The notes: generated by a model from the sequence alone, not told the origin. Counted from the stretch's first letter, positions 32,257 to 40,645 are shown. The stretch: 64,000 nt of DNA from JAIBJN01 sp963842305 (GCA_963842305.1 CAWJFW010000002.1:620001-684000), one strand, 5' to 3'. Numbers and translations are program-made.

Positions 32257-32613
32257 GTGCGTGAGCTCCATGCGTTCAACGCCGTCGTTGTGATCGTCGC
32301 CAACGGCCTCGCCGCCGGCTGGGGCCTGCTCTACGTGTGGCGAAAGCGGACGCCGGGACGGATCTACGCGCACCTGCTCGCGCTCGCCCAGGCACTCCTC
32401 ATCGCGCAGGTCGCGCTGGGGCTCCTTCTGCTGTCGGACGGGAGCGCGCTACCCGACCGGCTGCATGCGGTCTACGGGAGCCTCGCCCTCCTCGCGGCTC
32501 TCACCCCCTGGTTCTACGCGCCGCCGGTGCCGGCCCGGCGCCTCCTCTGGTTCGCCAGTGCCGCACTGGTCGCCACGGCGCTGTCGATCAGGGCCTACAC
32601 CACCGGGATATGA
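32257..32613 (+). CDS. Four-helix membrane protein, coupled to the next gene
   Basis: GTG 32257 gives 118 residues (VRELHAFNAVVVIVANGLAA). Four hydrophobic helices are visible, with WRKRTPGRIYAHLLALAQAL and VALGLLLLSDGSALPDRLHA between and LSIRAYTTGI at the end. It overlaps the next gene as ATGA. The His and Arg pattern in helices 1-3 resembles small cytochrome- or DUF-type four-helix proteins, but I cannot name the family. Confidence 0.7.
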   Translation: MRELHAFNAVVVIVANGLAAGWGLLYVWRKRTPGRIYAHLLALAQALLIAQVALGLLLLSDGSALPDRLHAVYGSLALLAALTPWFYAPPVPARRLLWFASAALVATALSIRAYTTGI

Positions 32614-32978
32614 ACGTGAACCCGACGCTGCGCGCGTTCGGGATCCTCGTCCTGATCGCGGCCGTGATCACCGTGTTCCAGCTCGGCTTCGGGCTGGTCG
32701 TGGTCATCCAGTTCCTTCAGGTGCTCTTCCTCGTGGCGATCGCATACGTCCTGTTCGTGCTCTGGCGCCGGAACCGCGAGGAGATCGCCGCGTGGTCGAC
32801 GCGGTCGCGGGTGGTCTTCTACGGGGGTGCAGCGCTCTCGATCGCGGCGGTCGGACTCGCGTTCACGCCCTGGTTTCCGAACAGCGGGCTCGAGACGGTC
32901 GCCTGCATCGCGGCCGTCGCGGCCGGTGTGTTCGGCATGTGGCGCGTCTGGCGCGACGAGCACACGTACGGCTACTGA
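32610..32978 (+). CDS. Four-helix membrane protein
   Basis: The 122-residue protein (MNVNPTLRAFGILVLIAAVI) has helices at about 8-28, 32-51, 68-87 and 98-113. A conserved-looking RNREEIAAWSTRSRVVFYGG loop lies between helices 2 and 3, and the end is WRDEHTYGY. It overlaps the previous membrane-protein gene by ATGA, so the two are probably one complex. Function is unknown. Confidence 0.7.
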   Translation: MNVNPTLRAFGILVLIAAVITVFQLGFGLVVVIQFLQVLFLVAIAYVLFVLWRRNREEIAAWSTRSRVVFYGGAALSIAAVGLAFTPWFPNSGLETVACIAAVAAGVFGMWRVWRDEHTYGY

Positions 32979-33027
32979 CGGCGCTTGCCGCCGGTAAGGA
33001 CCGGGCCACGCCAGACACCAACTTGGC

Positions 33028-33246
33028 GTGCGAACCGTTCTCCAATCAGACCGAGTCGAGCGCGCTGCAGTCGTAGCGTGGCGGCGCCGCCAGCTCGCCG
33101 AGGCGGGCTTCCCCCGACGGCTGGCATCGGCGCTCGGGGCCGACCCGAGCATGGACCTACACGCTCTCATCGAGCTCGTCGAGCGGGGCTGTCGGCCCGA
33201 GGTCGCGGCGCGCATTCTCGCGCCGTTGGACCGGGAGCCGTCGTGA
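33028..33246 (+). CDS. Small protein upstream of an ECF sigma gene
   Basis: The 72-residue frame from GTG 33028 is helical: VERAAVVAWRRRQLAEAGFP, then ALGADPSMDLHALIELVERG and CRPEVAARILAPLDREPS. The AGF...A..LA.....DLH.L.ELVERGCxPxLAxRILAPL pattern occurs in other actinobacterial small proteins. The stop overlaps the sigma-factor GTG (GTGA). It is probably translated with the sigma and anti-sigma genes. Confidence 0.68.
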   Translation: MRTVLQSDRVERAAVVAWRRRQLAEAGFPRRLASALGADPSMDLHALIELVERGCRPEVAARILAPLDREPS

Positions 33247-33896
33247 GGGCAGGGCCGGTCGTCCGCGTCGGGCGCCGAGATGCTCCCTCCGGCCGCGATG
33301 CGGAGAACCAGCTGTGGTTCGAGGCGCTTTCGGGAGCCGGCGCCCGACGGGAGGAGGCCGTCGCCCGGCTGCACGGCCTCCTCCTCAGGGCGGCCCGCTT
33401 CGAGGTCGCGCGTCGCCGCCGCACTCTCTGGCACCTGCGCGGAGAGGAGCTCGACGACGTCGCGCTCCAGAGCGCCGACGACGCCGTCGTCTCGGTGCTC
33501 TCCAAGCTGGACGACTTCCGCGGCGAGAGCCGCTTCACGACGTGGGCCTACAAGTTCGCGATCTTCGAGGCGGCCGTCGCGCTCAGGCGCAGGGCCTGGC
33601 AGGGCCGCGAGATCCCGCTCGAGCCCGAGGCTTGGCCGCTCATCGAGGGCGGCGGCGACCGCCCGGACGCGGCCTCGGAGCAGCGGGAGCTCCTCCAGTC
33701 GGTCGTCGCGGCCATCAAGAACGTTCTCACGCCGCACCAGCGCCGTGTCCTGCTTGCCGTGGTCGTCGAAGATGTCCCGATCGACGTGCTCGCCGAGCGG
33801 CTGGGCACGACCCGGGGCGCCCTGTACAAGACCCTGCACGACGCGCGGGTACGGCTGCGCGCGGAGCTCGAAGGGAGGCGCGATCTCGATGCCTGA
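33243..33896 (+). CDS. ECF RNA polymerase sigma factor
   Basis: GTG 33243 gives 217 residues. Region 2 is seen as QSADDAVVSVLSKLDDFRGE and SRFTTWAYKFAIFEAAVALR. Region 4 is LTPHQRRVLLAVVVEDVPID and VLAERLGTTRGALYKTLHDA with VRLRAEL. Region 4 carries the DNA -35-binding HTH. The anti-sigma gene overlaps its end by 8 bases. The pair is a classical sigma with zinc anti-sigma module. Confidence 0.88.
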   Translation: MRAGPVVRVGRRDAPSGRDAENQLWFEALSGAGARREEAVARLHGLLLRAARFEVARRRRTLWHLRGEELDDVALQSADDAVVSVLSKLDDFRGESRFTTWAYKFAIFEAAVALRRRAWQGREIPLEPEAWPLIEGGGDRPDAASEQRELLQSVVAAIKNVLTPHQRRVLLAVVVEDVPIDVLAERLGTTRGALYKTLHDARVRLRAELEGRRDLDA

Positions 33897-34101
33897 CGAC
33901 GTCGTTCGCCGGCTCCTCGGCCCGGTCGGCCCGGAGATCGGCTGCGAGAGGTGTTTCAGCGAGCTCGACCGCTACATCGACGACGAGCTCGTCGGAGCCG
34001 ACGCCGACGCAGCCGTCCCGGGTATGCGGGCCCACCTCGAGGGCTGCCCGGCATGCGCCGAGGAGCACGCGAGCCTCAAGGCCTTCCTAGTCGCCTTCTG
34101 A
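33889..34101 (+). CDS. Zinc-finger anti-sigma-type protein
   Basis: ATG 33889 gives 70 residues. CERCFSELDRYIDDELVGAD and HLEGCPACAEEHASLKAFL contain the HxxxCxxC zinc pattern of ZAS anti-sigma domains. It has no membrane helix, so it is a soluble anti-sigma, presumably binding the sigma encoded just upstream (8-base overlap). Its end overlaps the convergent XRE-cupin gene by 15 bases. Confidence 0.85.
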   Translation: MPDDVVRRLLGPVGPEIGCERCFSELDRYIDDELVGADADAAVPGMRAHLEGCPACAEEHASLKAFLVAF

Positions 34102-35328
34102 TCGCTGGGCGTCGTCCCGCAGGACCCAGAAGACGAGCGCGTCTCGGTCCGCGAGATTGCGCCATCCCTCGATACGGCTCGACTCCGCGATGAGCGCCTC
34201 GCCGCGGCGGAGCACCGGCTGGCCGGTCGTGAGCTTGACCTGGACGAGCCCGCTCGCGACGGTGACGAGCTCGACGCCCTTGTGGACCAGGCCGGGGGTT
34301 GCCGACTCGCCCGGGCCGAGCCGAAGGACGAAGGCGCGGAGTCCGGCGTTCGGGTCGTCGAGCAGGGGGTGGGGCCCGCCGTCGCTCCCGGTCCACGGGT
34401 CGTCGCGCCGGACAAGCCGGTAGCCGGGGACCACGTCGCCGCGCAGAAGCTCGTCGAGCGTGATGTTGAGCTTCGCGCTGAGGTCGAGAAGCGTGTCGAG
34501 GGAGAGGCCCCGCTGACCGCGCTCGGCCTGCGAGATTGCGCTCGGGGAGATCCCGGCCAGCCGCGCGAGGTCGCTCTGCGAGAGACCGCGTGCGGTCCGG
34601 ACTGCGCGCAGCGCTGTTCCCAGCCGTGCGGCTGCCGGGGCCGCAGAGAGGGCCGGCGTCCCGTCCTGGACGCGATAGCGGAAAACGCTCCCTTCGATGC
34701 CCGGAGGCCGGCCCTCCGCCTTGGCCACGCGGAGCCTGCCGTCCTGGAGGACGACGACGCACTGCGTCACGCCCTCGATCTCCTTCCGCATCGCCTGGGC
34801 GTGGGCTCGCGGCGCCACCGACCAGTACGCGATGGCTCCGAGCTCGAGAAGGAGCGGACAGCTCAGGGTGAAGAACCGCTGAGCCGTCTTGGCGCCCCAC
34901 TGGTCGCTCATCGCCTCGAGGCTGTCGAACAGGACGAGGTCGTGGAGCCTCGACGAGCAGGCGTCCCGTACCACCTGGATCAGGGCGCCCGGTTGCGCCA
35001 ACGGGCCCCCGGGTCTGCCGTCGATGATCTCGAAGCCCGGATACGCGGCCTCGAGCTCTTCCGGCGACTGGGTGAGCGTCACCCACGCGGCGTAGTCGTA
35101 CTTCCTCCGGGTTGTCGCAACGGCCTGGTAGAAGGGTTCGGTCAGACCGTCTTCGTCGGCCTCCCAGACGACGTTGTCGCCCCAGAAGAGGCCACCGAGA
35201 GCCGCATCCAGCTCGGCAACCCCCGTCGTGGCGGTCGGGGAGGGGAGGAGCCCTGCTTCACGGTCGGACGTCGGCACGGGGCGGCGCTCGGGCAACTCTG
35301 AAGCACTGCTTACAGAGATTGGCAACAT
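34087..35328 (-). CDS. RecA/KaiC-like domain (degenerate P-loop) fused to XRE HTH and cupin
   Basis: ATG 35328 gives 413 residues. Residues ~35-225 resemble a RecA/KaiC/RadA-like fold (TGVAELDAALGGLFWGDNVV, LHDLVLFDSLEAMSDQWGAK as Walker-B-like strand). Where GxxGxGKT should be there is ADEDGLTEPFYQ, so ATP binding is probably lost. Residues ~240-300 are an XRE HTH (LRAVRTARGLSQSDLARLAG, SPSAISQAERGQRGLSLDTL). The C-terminus is a cupin (LRLGPGESATPGLVHKGVEL). It is divergent from a Usp-like gene, with an inverted repeat over its start codon. Confidence 0.82.
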   Translation of the reverse strand: MLPISVSSASELPERRPVPTSDREAGLLPSPTATTGVAELDAALGGLFWGDNVVWEADEDGLTEPFYQAVATTRRKYDYAAWVTLTQSPEELEAAYPGFEIIDGRPGGPLAQPGALIQVVRDACSSRLHDLVLFDSLEAMSDQWGAKTAQRFFTLSCPLLLELGAIAYWSVAPRAHAQAMRKEIEGVTQCVVVLQDGRLRVAKAEGRPPGIEGSVFRYRVQDGTPALSAAPAAARLGTALRAVRTARGLSQSDLARLAGISPSAISQAERGQRGLSLDTLLDLSAKLNITLDELLRGDVVPGYRLVRRDDPWTGSDGGPHPLLDDPNAGLRAFVLRLGPGESATPGLVHKGVELVTVASGLVQVKLTTGQPVLRRGEALIAESSRIEGWRNLADRDALVFWVLRDDAQRSEGD

Positions 35329-35348
35329 TTTGCCAGATTGCTTATAAG
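35319..35348 (+). promoter_or_regulatory. Promoter of the Usp-like gene
   Basis: TTGGCA (35319-35324) and TATAAG (35343-35348) are spaced by 18 bases, 32 bases upstream of the ATG at 35380. They fit a housekeeping -35/-10 pair and overlap the inverted repeat at 35320-35335. Confidence 0.6.
35320..35335. promoter_or_regulatory. Inverted repeat operator TGGCAA-N4-TTGCCA
   Basis: A perfect 6-bp inverted repeat with a 4-base spacer covers the start codon of the XRE-cupin gene and the -35 region of the divergent gene. It is well placed for autoregulation by the XRE protein. Confidence 0.55.
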
Positions 35349-35379
35349 AAGGCAACACGATCTGAGAAGGAGCGATCCC

Positions 35380-35784
35380 ATGGCCCGCATCATCTGCACC
35401 GTCGATCACACACCACACTTCGCCGAGGCCCTCCGCGTCGCCGTCGAGCGCTGCCGGGACGGCAGCGACGAGCTGAGGCTCGTGGGCGTCGTCGAGCCGT
35501 TCACCGCTGCCGCGGCGCCGGCTTACGGCGAGCGCGTGCGCCGCTTCGGCCTCGTCGAGACGAATCTCGTCCACGCCAGCCGCGCCGCGAAGGCCGCCGG
35601 GGTCGCCCCGACCATCGAGCGCCGCTACGGACACCTCCTGTCCGAGGCTGTTGCGGCCGCCGACGAGTACGGCGCGGACGAGATCGTCCTCGCCGAGCCC
35701 CGTGGCCTCTTCCGGACCGGCGCCGACGTGGTCACGGTGAGCCGCCCGCAGACGCAGCGGAAGCCGCTCGCGCTCGTCGCCTAG
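35380..35784 (+). CDS. Universal-stress-like (Usp) protein
   Basis: ATG 35380 follows AGAAGGAG. The 134-residue protein begins MARIICTVDHTPHFAEALRV. It has the alternating alpha/beta pattern of UspA-type proteins (LRLVGVVEPF, ERRYGHLLSEAVAAADEYGA, DEIVLAEPRG). The ATP-binding Gly-rich motif of classical UspA is not seen, so it may belong to a non-ATP-binding group. It is divergent from the XRE-cupin fusion with a shared operator. Confidence 0.65.
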   Translation: MARIICTVDHTPHFAEALRVAVERCRDGSDELRLVGVVEPFTAAAAPAYGERVRRFGLVETNLVHASRAAKAAGVAPTIERRYGHLLSEAVAAADEYGADEIVLAEPRGLFRTGADVVTVSRPQTQRKPLALVA

Positions 35785-35787
35785 GAC

Positions 35788-36498
35788 TTACGAGCCGGAC
35801 GCCACCCGAGCCGGCGCGCCGTCGAGCGAAGCGAGGATCTCGCGGATGTCCAGCGAGGTCCCCACGAAGATCGGCGTGTCGCGCTCGGTGTAGCGGCTCG
35901 CCTCGGTCTCCCGCAGCGTCTTCATCAGCTGGAGGAAGTCCGAGGGAGCCTCGCACTCGAAGGCCGTCATGAACTCCTGGTCGTCGATGCCGAACGAGTA
36001 CGTCGTGTGGTTCGTGACGGTGACGAACCGGCTGCCGACGGCGGCGTGCTCCTGCATCGCGCGCCGACGGTCGTCCATGGGAAGTGAGTACCACTCCCGC
36101 TTCTTCACGAACGGGTAGACGACCAGATACGGCGCCCCGCGCGGGACCACCCGGCGCGGCCGCTTGCTTTTCGGCTCGAAGTACTGCGAGGGCTCGGCGG
36201 CCGCGAGGTAGGAGTACGGCGTCGTCAGCCAACCGGCGAGCGGCGTCCCGTTCAGGGCGGTGCCGAACTCGCGGAGGTCGTCGTAGCGCTCGGTCAGCTT
36301 CCAGAGCATGAAATCGGCCTCGGGCCTGACGCCGACGAGGCTGTACGCGCGCAGCTCCATCCGCTCGTCCCAGTCCTCGATCACCTCGGCGAAGGCGTCC
36401 TTCGCGGCGCTCCGTTCCTCGATCGGAAGCCGGAGCCAGGCCGGATCGGCCTTGTAGAGGGTGTACGCGACGTACTGGGTCGAAGTCTCCTCTGTCAC
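35788..36498 (-). CDS. hemQ: Coproheme decarboxylase HemQ (chlorite dismutase family)
   Basis: GTG 36498 gives 236 residues. The N-terminal half has YVAYTLYKADPAWLRLPIEE. The C-terminal half has the family signature PYLVVYPFVKKREWYSLPMD, with the catalytic Tyr, RRRAMQEHAAVGSRF, with the heme-ligand His, and TTYSFGIDDQEFMTAFECEA. In Actinomycetota HemQ makes heme b from coproheme. No other heme gene is adjacent. It converges with the Usp-like gene. Confidence 0.9.
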   Translation of the reverse strand: MTEETSTQYVAYTLYKADPAWLRLPIEERSAAKDAFAEVIEDWDERMELRAYSLVGVRPEADFMLWKLTERYDDLREFGTALNGTPLAGWLTTPYSYLAAAEPSQYFEPKSKRPRRVVPRGAPYLVVYPFVKKREWYSLPMDDRRRAMQEHAAVGSRFVTVTNHTTYSFGIDDQEFMTAFECEAPSDFLQLMKTLRETEASRYTERDTPIFVGTSLDIREILASLDGAPARVASGS

Positions 36499-36604
36499 GG
36501 CCCGAATCGTACCCACTCGTGTGACTGCTTCCCTCCTACCCTCGAGGGTGGGCGCGGCGCGCCCGTCGGCGGGCAGGCGGGCGCGTCCGCGACCGCCGAC
36601 GCCG

Positions 36605-37786
36605 CTAGAGGTCGACGACGAGGGCGGCCCAGCCGAAGCGCTCTGCGCCGACGGGGGTGCCGTCGAGCGGGTCGTAGAACTCGTTGAAGTCCCCACGCTC
36701 GACGACGTCGCGGGAGCACTGCGCGATTCGGTCGGCGGCATCGGAGTACCCGTGCGCGCGCAGGCCGTGCACGAGGAACCAGTTCGTGTTCAGCGACAGC
36801 GGCCCGCGCCAGATGAACCGAAATCCGCGTAGGCGATGGTCGCGCAGGAACGTCGGCTCGTCGAGGGCGACCGAGGGCACTGGGAACGGCGCACCGAACG
36901 TGCTCGAGTCGTCGAGGTGCTCGACCAGCCGTTCCGCGACCGGCGACGGGAGGTCGGAGAGGGCGAGCGGCATGAGCCCGTGGATCGTCTTCACGCGCGA
37001 TCGGCGCTCTTCCGGGCCGGCGAGGTTGGCGAAGAGCCCGAGGTGCTGATTCCAGCAGCGCTCGAGAAGGGACGCCGTGACCGCATCCGCCGAGCGCGTC
37101 GCCCACCGCGCGGTCGCCTCGTGCCCGGCGCGCTCGGCCAAGCGCGCCAACGCACGCAATCCCTGTCCGTAGACGGCGTTGACGAGCACATCCTCCTCGT
37201 GGTGGTCGAATCTGCGGAAGATTGCCTGCAGGTCGTAGTTCGCCAGCTTGTTACGAAGCTGCAGGAGCCGCGTTCGGAGGAAGAGCGAGGCCGGCGTGAC
37301 CCGTCGCATGCCGATCGCCTCGTCGTAGACGGGGCTGAAGTCGAGGCCGCTTTCGAACTGGGAAATGATCGAGATCAGCGCGTCGCCGTCCGGATCGCGC
37401 AGCGCTGCAAGGTAACGGTAGTAGCGCTCGAGGTGGGGTAGCGCCTCGGCCAGGAACGCGGTCGCGCCCGCGTCGACGACCCGCTCGACGGCCTGTGCCA
37501 GCACCGGGGGCTGCATCTGGGCGGTCGTGTGCGGTGTGCGGTGAAAGGGGACGCGGCCGGTCGTGCGGCTTTCGAGGTGGTGCCACTGGAGGCGCGAGAC
37601 CAGATCGCCCTTCCAGAAGACGACGTGCGGGATCAATCCGTCTGCCTCCTGCATCGCGAGCAGTCCGCGAAGCTCGTCCGCCGCGCGCTCCGCGTCGAAG
37701 CGCGACCAGGCGATCGCGTGGAAGCACGAGTCCCAGAACCACTGGAACGGGTAGTCGCGCACGGACGGAACCGTGAAGCGGAACAC
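36605..37786 (-). CDS. GH63/MGH1-like (alpha/alpha)6 glycoside hydrolase
   Basis: GTG 37786 gives 393 residues (VFRFTVPSVRDYPFQWFWDS). YPFQWFWDSCFHAIAW with catalytic-site Asp, GLIPHVVFW, QPPVLAQAVERV and GFRFIWRGPLSLNTNWFLVH with FNEFYDPLDGTPVG match the six-hairpin glycosidases related to glucosidase, trehalase and mannosylglycerate hydrolase. Coding-like sequence continues upstream in frame to about 37905 (AALAYGEEIAATRIEGSLDQ), but no standard start occurs there, so the N-terminus is unsettled. It lies just after the diadenylate cyclase gene. Confidence 0.8.
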   Translation of the reverse strand: MFRFTVPSVRDYPFQWFWDSCFHAIAWSRFDAERAADELRGLLAMQEADGLIPHVVFWKGDLVSRLQWHHLESRTTGRVPFHRTPHTTAQMQPPVLAQAVERVVDAGATAFLAEALPHLERYYRYLAALRDPDGDALISIISQFESGLDFSPVYDEAIGMRRVTPASLFLRTRLLQLRNKLANYDLQAIFRRFDHHEEDVLVNAVYGQGLRALARLAERAGHEATARWATRSADAVTASLLERCWNQHLGLFANLAGPEERRSRVKTIHGLMPLALSDLPSPVAERLVEHLDDSSTFGAPFPVPSVALDEPTFLRDHRLRGFRFIWRGPLSLNTNWFLVHGLRAHGYSDAADRIAQCSRDVVERGDFNEFYDPLDGTPVGAERFGWAALVVDL

Positions 37787-37908
37787 CCGATCGCCGAGCT
37801 CGGCGGTCTGGGTGTTCGCCTCGAGCAGGGCATGCGCGCGCTGGTCGAGCGAGCCTTCGATGCGGGTCGCCGCTATCTCCTCACCGTAGGCGAGGGCCGC
37901 TCGGACAT

Positions 37909-38532
37909 CTAGCCCTCCGCGGCGACCGCGAGCGTGACGCCCGCCTCGGGCATCTGCCGTACCTCGGCCCCGCGCGTGAAGAGGCTCTCGCGAGACAAGA
38001 GGAACAGCTCAGGGATGATCTCGGCCCGCACCTCACCGCGGGAGAAGACGCGCACGACCGAGCTCTGCGAGACGACCACCGCGATCGCGCCGGTCGTCCG
38101 CGAGATCGAGGCGGCGGCGGCGTGCCGCGTGCCCAGCCCAGGGAGGAAGTTGTCCGGGTCGCTCACGTCGACGTCGACGAACCGCCCGGCCGAGATGAAC
38201 GTCCCGTCGTCGGCGAGCAGGAACGCGCCGTCGAGCTGCGCCAGCTCCTTGACCGTCTCGCGGAACTCGGGGCGTTCGATGCGGAGCAAGTCGTCCGCGT
38301 GGCCGAAGAGCGGGTCGAGGATCAGCGCGCGCGACTGTTCCCTGACCACGTCGACGTCGCCGATGACGAAGAGCGTGCCGATCTTTCGCCCCTCTCGTCC
38401 TTCGCGGGCGAGCTCGACGGCGAGGTTGACGACCTCCTCCAGCGTGCGTCGGCGCTCCTCCGAGCAGCCGGTGGTCTCGCAAACCGCGCCAAAGGTCGCG
38501 TCGAGCAGCTTCTGCCGACCGTCATGTTCCAT
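37909..38532 (-). CDS. DisA_N (DAC) domain diadenylate cyclase-like protein
   Basis: The 207-residue protein has a DAC domain: IGTLFVIGDVDVVREQSRAL, ETVKELAQLDGAFLLADDGT with the DGA motif, and DNFLPGLGTRHAAAASISRT, where the canonical RHR reads RHA. DAC domains make cyclic di-AMP. The Arg loss may affect catalysis or be lineage variation. No DisA DNA-binding or CdaA membrane domain is present. It starts 44 bases from the divergent VOC gene. Confidence 0.85.
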   Translation of the reverse strand: MEHDGRQKLLDATFGAVCETTGCSEERRRTLEEVVNLAVELAREGREGRKIGTLFVIGDVDVVREQSRALILDPLFGHADDLLRIERPEFRETVKELAQLDGAFLLADDGTFISAGRFVDVDVSDPDNFLPGLGTRHAAAASISRTTGAIAVVVSQSSVVRVFSRGEVRAEIIPELFLLSRESLFTRGAEVRQMPEAGVTLAVAAEG

Positions 38533-38576
38533 CCGAGCTTTCGAAACGAACTGGACCTCGCTGTAGATTCCGCGGC

Positions 38577-39008
38577 ATGGCGCCGCCGGCCATCCAGCAC
38601 GTCGATCTCTGCGTCACCGACGTGGAGCGCTCGCGCGCCTTCTACCTCGAGCTGCTCGGCCCGGCCGGCCTCGAGGAGGACGTCCTCTTCCGCAGCTACC
38701 GCGGGACCGAGGACATCGTCTACCTGCGCTTCGGCGAGCAGAATCTCGGTCTGCGCCCTGCCGACGGCGGCGAGCATGCCTACTACAACGTCGGAATCGA
38801 GCACCTCGCCTTCGAGGTTGAACGCCGCGAGGACGTCGACGAGGCGTACGAGCGCTGCGGGGCCCTCGATGCCAAGGTCCATTTCCCGCCGGAGGTGGAC
38901 GCCGACCTGGAGGACTACTACGCGTTCTTCGTGTTCGACCCGGACGGCCTCCGCATCGAGGTGTTCTGGGCGCCGCCACGGCCTGCCGAGGGCAGCCGCT
39001 GGAAGTGA
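38577..39008 (+). CDS. VOC family protein, paralogue of 4324-4770
   Basis: The 143-residue protein begins MAPPAIQHVDLCVTDVERSR. It shares LGLRPADGGEHAYYNVGIEH and LAFEVERREDVDEAYERCG with the copy at 4.3 kb. Metal-ligand positions are His (IQHVD), His (GIEHLAF) and Glu (LRIEVFW). The substrate is unknown. It is followed closely by an alpha/beta hydrolase on the same strand. Confidence 0.87.
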   Translation: MAPPAIQHVDLCVTDVERSRAFYLELLGPAGLEEDVLFRSYRGTEDIVYLRFGEQNLGLRPADGGEHAYYNVGIEHLAFEVERREDVDEAYERCGALDAKVHFPPEVDADLEDYYAFFVFDPDGLRIEVFWAPPRPAEGSRWK

Positions 39009-39025
39009 GGGAGCGCTAGAACAGG

Positions 39026-39808
39026 ATGGACGGCGTCGTCGAGCACGTCGAGTCGCGTGACGGGACGCGGATCGGCTATCGGAAGGCGGGAGTGGGGCCG
39101 GCGCTCGTGCTCCTCCACGGAACGACGGGCGCCCACTGGAGCTTCACGTACCTCGCTCCGCTGCTCGTCGACCGCTTCACGCTCTATGCGGTTGACCGGC
39201 GCGGCCGCGGTGAGAGCGGCGACGCCGAGGAATACACGCTCGAGCGCGAGTTCGAGGACGCCGCCGCGGTGCTCGACTCCATCGACGGCCCCGCGAGCGT
39301 CTTCGGCCACTCGTTCGGCGCCACGGTCGCGCTCGGAGCCGCGCTCCTGGCGCGCGACGTCCATCGGCTCGTCCTCTACGAGGGCTCGCCCGGCCTCGAA
39401 GTCGGGGGAGCGGAGCTCGGCCGGGTGGACGACCTCGTCGCGCAGGGCCGGCCGGACGACGCGCTCGCCTTCGCGCTCGAGGTCTTCGGGCTGACCTCGG
39501 ACGAGATCGAGCAGATGCGAGGCCTCCCGTCGTGGCCGGCGCGGGTCGCCGCCGCCCACACGGTTGCCCGCGAGGCGCGGGCCGAGGAGGCCTACTCGCC
39601 TGATTCCGAGGCACTTCGGAGGATGATCGTCCCTGTGCTGTTCCTGCTCGGCGAGGAAAGCCCCGACTGGGCCCGAGAGGGGACCGAGAAGATCCACGCC
39701 ATGCTCCCGGATGCACGCATCGCGATCCTCCGCGGCCAGGGGCACGCCGCGACCCTGACGGCACCCGAGCTCGTCGCCGACGAGGTCGTCCGCTTCCTCG
39801 GGGAGTGA
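39026..39808 (+). CDS. Alpha/beta hydrolase
   Basis: The 260-residue protein has VLLHGTTGAHWSFTYLAPLL (oxyanion region), DRRGRGESGDAEEY, and the nucleophile elbow VFGHSFGATVALGAA with Ser. The late catalytic acid lies near VPVLFLLGEESPDW and His in LRGQGHAATLTAPE. No lid insertion is seen. The substrate is unknown. It starts 17 bases after the VOC gene, and the deacylase gene follows closely. Confidence 0.87.
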   Translation: MDGVVEHVESRDGTRIGYRKAGVGPALVLLHGTTGAHWSFTYLAPLLVDRFTLYAVDRRGRGESGDAEEYTLEREFEDAAAVLDSIDGPASVFGHSFGATVALGAALLARDVHRLVLYEGSPGLEVGGAELGRVDDLVAQGRPDDALAFALEVFGLTSDEIEQMRGLPSWPARVAAAHTVAREARAEEAYSPDSEALRRMIVPVLFLLGEESPDWAREGTEKIHAMLPDARIAILRGQGHAATLTAPELVADEVVRFLGE

Positions 39809-39853
39809 CCGGCCACGGACGGCGCGATTCGAGAGCTTGCAGGGCTCATCCGG

Positions 39854-40561
39854 ATGCAGCAACCCTGCGTCGCCCTCACCGGGGCCGGGATCTCCACCGA
39901 GAGCGGCATCCCCGACTTCCGCTCGGCCTCCGGCATGTGGGCCGAGTTCGACCCGCAGGAGTACGCGACCCTCGGGGCGTTCAGGCGCGATCCCGAGAAG
40001 GTTTGGCGCTTCTACGCACCGCGCTTTGCCATGCTCGGGTCGGCCGCGCCGAACCGCGCACACGTCGCTCTTGCCCAGCTCGAGGAGCAGGGGCTCGTCC
40101 GCGCGATCGTCACGCAGAACATCGATCTGCTGCACCAGCGGGCTGGATCCAGGGACGTCGTCGAGGTGCACGGCTCGATCCGGACTTCCTCATGCCCGGG
40201 TTGTGGCGCGCGCTTTCCGCTTGCCGAGGTCGAGCCGCTCATCGAGGAGCACGGAGCGCCGCCGTGTGCAGCCTGCGGCGCGATCCTGAAGCCGGACGTC
40301 GTCTTCTTCGACGAGCTTCTGCCCGAGGCTGCGATCCTGCGGGCGGTCGAGCTCGCGGAGACGGCGGCGCTGCTCCTCGTCGTCGGCTCCTCGCTCGAGG
40401 TCTACCCGGTCGCGGACCTGCCGCGCTCGACACTCGTCGCCGGCGGGAAGGTTGCGGTGGTGAACCGCATGCCGACGTGGGTGGACGGCCGCGCCGAGGT
40501 CGTCCTGCACGAGAGCGCCGGTGAGGTGTTGGGCGCCGTCGCGGCTGCGCTGCGGGGTTGA
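39854..40561 (+). CDS. NAD-dependent protein deacylase, SIR2 family
   Basis: The 235-residue protein has sirtuin motifs VALTGAGISTESGIPDFRSA, IVTQNIDLLHQRAGSRDVVE with VHGS (catalytic His), a four-Cys zinc knuckle CPGC...CAAC, and LVVGSSLEVYPVADLP. It removes acyl groups from lysine using NAD. The start ATG 39854 leaves only a short N-terminus before GAGIS; an upstream in-frame start may exist. It lies between the hydrolase and uvrC on the plus strand. Confidence 0.92.
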   Translation: MQQPCVALTGAGISTESGIPDFRSASGMWAEFDPQEYATLGAFRRDPEKVWRFYAPRFAMLGSAAPNRAHVALAQLEEQGLVRAIVTQNIDLLHQRAGSRDVVEVHGSIRTSSCPGCGARFPLAEVEPLIEEHGAPPCAACGAILKPDVVFFDELLPEAAILRAVELAETAALLLVVGSSLEVYPVADLPRSTLVAGGKVAVVNRMPTWVDGRAEVVLHESAGEVLGAVAAALRG

Positions 40562-40645
40562 CTCGGCACGGCCACCCACGAAGGCGTTCGAAGGCGTCGG
40601 CGCGGCGCGAGGGACTTCGGGGCCCCTGGCTAGGCTGACCAGGAC

